Assembly: GCA_964628985.1 (NCBI GenBank)
Contig: CAZVNJ010000092.1
Span: forward strand, 1-5,896
Origin: SURF-43 sp964628985
GTDB taxonomy: Bacteria; Chloroflexota; Dehalococcoidia; UBA2979
Direction: 5' to 3'
DNA length: 5,896 bases
In this document: piece after piece, positions 5,688 through 5,896 of the stretch
How the letters are laid out: each line of letters opens with the position of its first letter
Numbering within the stretch: position 1 is the stretch's first letter
Notes under the pieces: model-generated
The model's input: only the letters and a program-made list of their open reading frames with translations
Told to the model about the DNA's origin: nothing
Databases searched by the model: none
Translations under genes and position numbers: made by a program

Positions 5688-5706
5688 AGAACGTGCGTTC
5701 TATCTT
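5678..5706 (+). promoter_or_regulatory. sigma70-type promoter reading rightwards
   Basis: TTGACA (5678-5683) is a perfect -35. An ideal 17-nt spacer leads to TATCTT (5701-5706), a four-of-six -10. Transcription would start near 5713. No coding region with a good ribosome binding site follows before the window ends, so the product lies further right or is an untranslated RNA. Confidence 0.65.
5688..5701 (+). promoter_or_regulatory. LexA/DinR-like box 2 between -35 and -10
   Basis: AGAACGTGCGTTCT is a perfect palindrome and its inner 12 bases fit GAAC-RNRY-GTTY, the known core of the Bacillus subtilis LexA (DinR) box, at every position. It fills the promoter spacer and includes the first base of the -10, an ideal repression site. 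Its centre is 21 bp from that of box 1, two helical turns. Confidence 0.55.
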
Positions 5707-5848
5707 GATCAGGAGTGCCGCCGCCCGCGGGTGGCGCGAGGAACCCTAGCCCTTGGCAGGGCGGGTCGGGTAGGCTGAGTGGTCTGCGGCTGGTTATGAG
5801 CGGGTGTCCCACGTTTCTGCGAAGGCATCCACCCGTAACTGGTCGCGC

Positions 5849-5867
5849 ATCGAACAGGCTGTTCGAT
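5849..5867. promoter_or_regulatory. 8-bp palindrome with GAAC/GTTC half-sites, operator candidate
   Basis: ATCGAACA and TGTTCGAT are separated by GGC. The half-sites resemble those of the LexA-like boxes, but the inner spacing of GAAC to GTTC is 5 nt where the LexA core has 4. It ends 6 nt before a TTGACA hexamer. Confidence 0.45.
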
Positions 5868-5873
5868 ACCGCT

Positions 5874-5879
5874 TTGACA
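5874..5879 (+). promoter_or_regulatory. possible -35 element at the window edge
   Basis: TTGACA is a perfect -35 hexamer. Exactly 17 bases follow it before the window ends, so a -10 would start with the next base outside and cannot be seen. Confidence 0.35.
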
Positions 5880-5896
5880 AGTAGCCCGTTGGGTCG

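Larger units (their letters stand above)
5707..5896 (+). other. gene-free, hairpin-rich leader or possible small RNA region
   Basis: No coding sequence is supported. Short open frames exist (for example from ATG 5796 to the edge) but lack a ribosome binding site and the strong third-position GC of the real genes. Stems that can be read are 5717-5722 with 5730-5735 (one G-U pair), 5749-5752 with 5759-5762, 5801-5806 with 5830-5835, and 5849-5856 with 5860-5867. No match to tmRNA, SRP RNA, RNase P RNA, a TPP or cobalamin riboswitch, or a tRNA was recognised. It may be the long leader of the next gene. Confidence 0.4.

Noticed and set aside
5603..5812. 69-residue open frame on the minus strand
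   Set aside because: No ribosome binding site at its GTG, no recognisable domain, and it would cover the rightward promoter and its operators.
5768..5850. GGCTGAG at 5773-5779 as a hint of a TPP riboswitch
   Set aside because: The second conserved half of the TPP aptamer (the ACCTGAT and following pyrophosphate-binding segment) is missing, so this is a chance match.
5804..5884. Short frame from GTG 5804 ending in a protein-like WSRIEQAVRYRFDK
   Set aside because: Only 26 residues, no good ribosome binding site, and it crosses the 5849-5867 palindrome; too short to support.
5796..5896. Open frame from ATG 5796 running off the right edge
   Set aside because: No ribosome binding site, and only about 58 percent G or C at third codon positions by hand count, which looks low beside the strongly GC-biased third positions of the real genes.
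1..5896. CRISPR array, insertion sequence, tRNA or rRNA
   Set aside because: No short regularly spaced direct repeats, transposase frame, terminal inverted repeats or cloverleaf were seen on either strand.

Overview
This is a high-GC bacterial window in which all four visible gene starts are non-ATG codons. It holds part of the de novo purine pathway (the 3' end of purQ and a complete small-type purL of the PurS/PurQ/PurL system), which excludes the single-chain PurL organisation of most Gammaproteobacteria. The secreted repeat protein ends in a TG motif, a hydrophobic helix and a basic tail, and the right-hand promoter carries GAAC-N4-GTTC sites of the kind known for Gram-positive LexA (DinR). 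Together these point to a Gram-positive-like or monoderm lineage; Chloroflexota or Actinomycetota are reasonable guesses, but the phylum is inference.

Layout: 1-300 is the C-terminal third or so of PurQ (+). It converges, with a 6-nt gap, on an EamA/DMT-family membrane transporter on the minus strand (307-1215, GTG start). A 123-bp divergent region (1216-1338) contains a -10-like element and a perfect 8-bp inverted repeat, followed by purL (1339-3552, GTG start). A small SnoaL/NTF2-like gene (3557-3940) starts 4 nt after the purL stop with its ribosome binding site inside purL, so it is probably co-translated. A strong hairpin (3962-3991) separates it from the convergent gene 4029-5486 on the minus strand. 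That gene encodes an exported protein of five tandem repeats of about 80 residues, each with a cysteine pair 19-20 residues apart, and an LPXTG/LAXTG-like C-terminal anchor.

The last 410 bp (5487-5896) have no convincing gene. They contain the leader of the repeat-protein gene and a good sigma70-type promoter pointing right (TTGACA, 17 nt, TATCTT). Two LexA/DinR-like sites lie in this promoter with centres 21 bp apart. Downstream is a hairpin-rich stretch with another palindrome (5849-5867) and a second TTGACA whose -10 would fall just beyond the window. The gene served by this control region is outside the window.

Functionally, PurQ supplies ammonia from glutamine to PurL, which makes FGAM from FGAR and ATP. 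The transporter sits between the two pur genes but faces the other way, so purL must be expressed from its own region at 1216-1338. The repeat protein is an independent surface-protein unit. The best lead for something new is the combination of the cysteine-paired repeat protein and the double-operator promoter beside it.
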